This document shows positions 32,513-33,199 of a DNA stretch of 33,199 nucleotides, piece by piece (the first letter of the stretch is position 1; every line of letters begins with the position of its first letter). This DNA is from Bacteroidales bacterium. GTDB taxonomy: Bacteria; Bacteroidota; Bacteroidia; Bacteroidales; Bacteroidaceae. Made by a program: the position numbers and the translations under genes. The notes beneath the pieces are model-generated. The model had not been told where the DNA came from. It did no database searches and saw nothing but the letters and a program-made list of their open reading frames with translations. The stretch covers positions 1 through 33,199 of the forward strand of contig JAATGU010000115.1 of assembly GCA_015654535.1 (NCBI GenBank), written 5' to 3'.

Positions 32513-33199
32513 ATTCCAATGGTCTACACAAAACTAGTCTGTTATTATAAATATAATAAATGGCTTAAGTATCTCGCTTCGACATATACAATCTCCCTCT
32601 TCTTCTGGTGATGCTTTAAAAATGATAACCATACTTCCGGCTTCTACAAATACATCAGAGGAGAGTGCTAATACAGAATTAAGAGGCAGTTCTTGTGATA
32701 TAGTTAAGGGTTATGCTGAATGAAGTTCCAGTTTATAAGCCCATTAGAAATTCACAGATCAATGGCATAAGTTCATTTAGACGAGAGACGCACCTTTTTT
32801 TTGCATATACGCAAAAAAACGCAGTCCCATTCGTCACCTATCACGAATTTCTCCTAATCCCTTAATCAATATATAACTATAGTGTGATAGATGACTTTTT
32901 ATTTACATTTATCTATCACGATGATCTCTCACCTCTCACTTTTCTCCGAGTAGATATAATGAATAAAATCTGATCATGTTGGTAAGCGTCTTTTGACAAA
33001 ATGATGGTTGCTGTAGATTCCTTGTTTGTTAACCCGTTTTTTAAGAAAAGCTAACGAATTATGTCTTACACGGGTTTTACTTGTCACTACTTGGTCGACA
33101 TTAAAATCAAAAAGAGATGACAAATAGTAGAAAAAAGCTTGTTTTATCATCCGAAACCTTCAGGCTTGAAGTTCTTCGGGATTATTATTTGAGTGGAGA
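32513..33199. other. Right-edge region without a supported gene
   Basis: Short frames only: 33 codons at 32622-32723 (plus), and 58 codons at 33150-32974 (minus, MIKQAFFYYLSSLFDFNV...), neither recognisable. A symmetric T-run/GC/A-run palindrome lies at 32795-32819. A 9-bp stem GTGATAGAT/ATCTATCAC sits at 32884-32892 and 32911-32919, and the word CTATCACG also occurs at about 32837. This looks like decayed or regulatory DNA. Confidence 0.4.

Noticed and set aside
32622..32723. 33-codon frame that might be another small peptide
   Set aside because: No signal peptide, no double-glycine leader and no neighbouring modification gene.
32974..33150. 58-codon minus-strand frame at the right edge
   Set aside because: No recognisable product, promoter or partner gene; possible, but not supported enough to call.

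Overview
The window looks like chromosomal DNA of a Bacteroidales bacterium, most likely Bacteroides. Base composition is low to moderate GC. Promoters carry the Bacteroides -7 box (TAnnTTTG, sometimes with TTTG about 20 nt upstream). Typical Bacteroidetes families are present: GLPGLI proteins, TonB-linked beta-barrel proteins with carboxypeptidase-like N-terminal domains, DUF3244-like proteins and TPR/helix-turn-helix membrane regulators. No rRNA, tRNA, CRISPR array or intact insertion sequence was seen.

Positions 1-8891 are conserved core genome. A small Ala-rich lipoprotein and a long-chain acyl-CoA ligase lie on the minus strand. A divergent plus-strand operon follows: mtaB (tRNA methylthiotransferase), an LpxL/HtrB-like acyltransferase, a family 2 glycosyltransferase and mgsA (methylglyoxal synthase). 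Polyphosphate kinase (ppk1, minus) and a YfcE-type metallophosphoesterase (plus) share a short divergent promoter region.

Positions about 8892-13289 are an accessory insert bounded by a direct repeat of the last 76 codons of the metallophosphoesterase gene plus its downstream flank. It holds an AraC regulator, a DsbA/FrnE-like oxidoreductase whose 5' end is fused to a nitroreductase start, debris of nitroreductase, DoxX-like and second araC genes, and an MFS drug exporter that looks foreign (higher GC, Shine-Dalgarno plus TTG start). All seven differences between the two phosphoesterase tails are synonymous, so they probably came from two functional alleles rather than from a local duplication that then decayed.

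Positions about 13676-32512 are three copies of one modular unit: a TPR/HTH membrane regulator, a conserved promoter with two copies of TGTCGCCCA exactly 79 bp apart, a DUF3244-like secreted protein, and cargo. Unit 1 has the only intact regulator, a dead DUF3244-like remnant, and as cargo a small secreted Cys-containing peptide, a GLPGLI protein and a TonB-type beta-barrel. Unit 2 has a deleted regulator, an intact DUF3244-like gene and a RiPP-type cluster: a 48-residue double-glycine precursor, a radical SAM/SPASM maturase, a beta-barrel protein, a C39-peptidase ABC exporter, an unusually short HlyD-like protein and a second beta-barrel protein. Unit 3 has a still shorter regulator relic with the same deletion junction as unit 2, a DUF3244-like gene about 91% identical to that of unit 2, and two small secreted proteins.

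The working model is one surviving regulator acting on three near-identical promoters that drive different secreted-peptide cargo. The peptide cluster in unit 2 is the best candidate for an undescribed system. The last ~690 bases hold no gene I can support.
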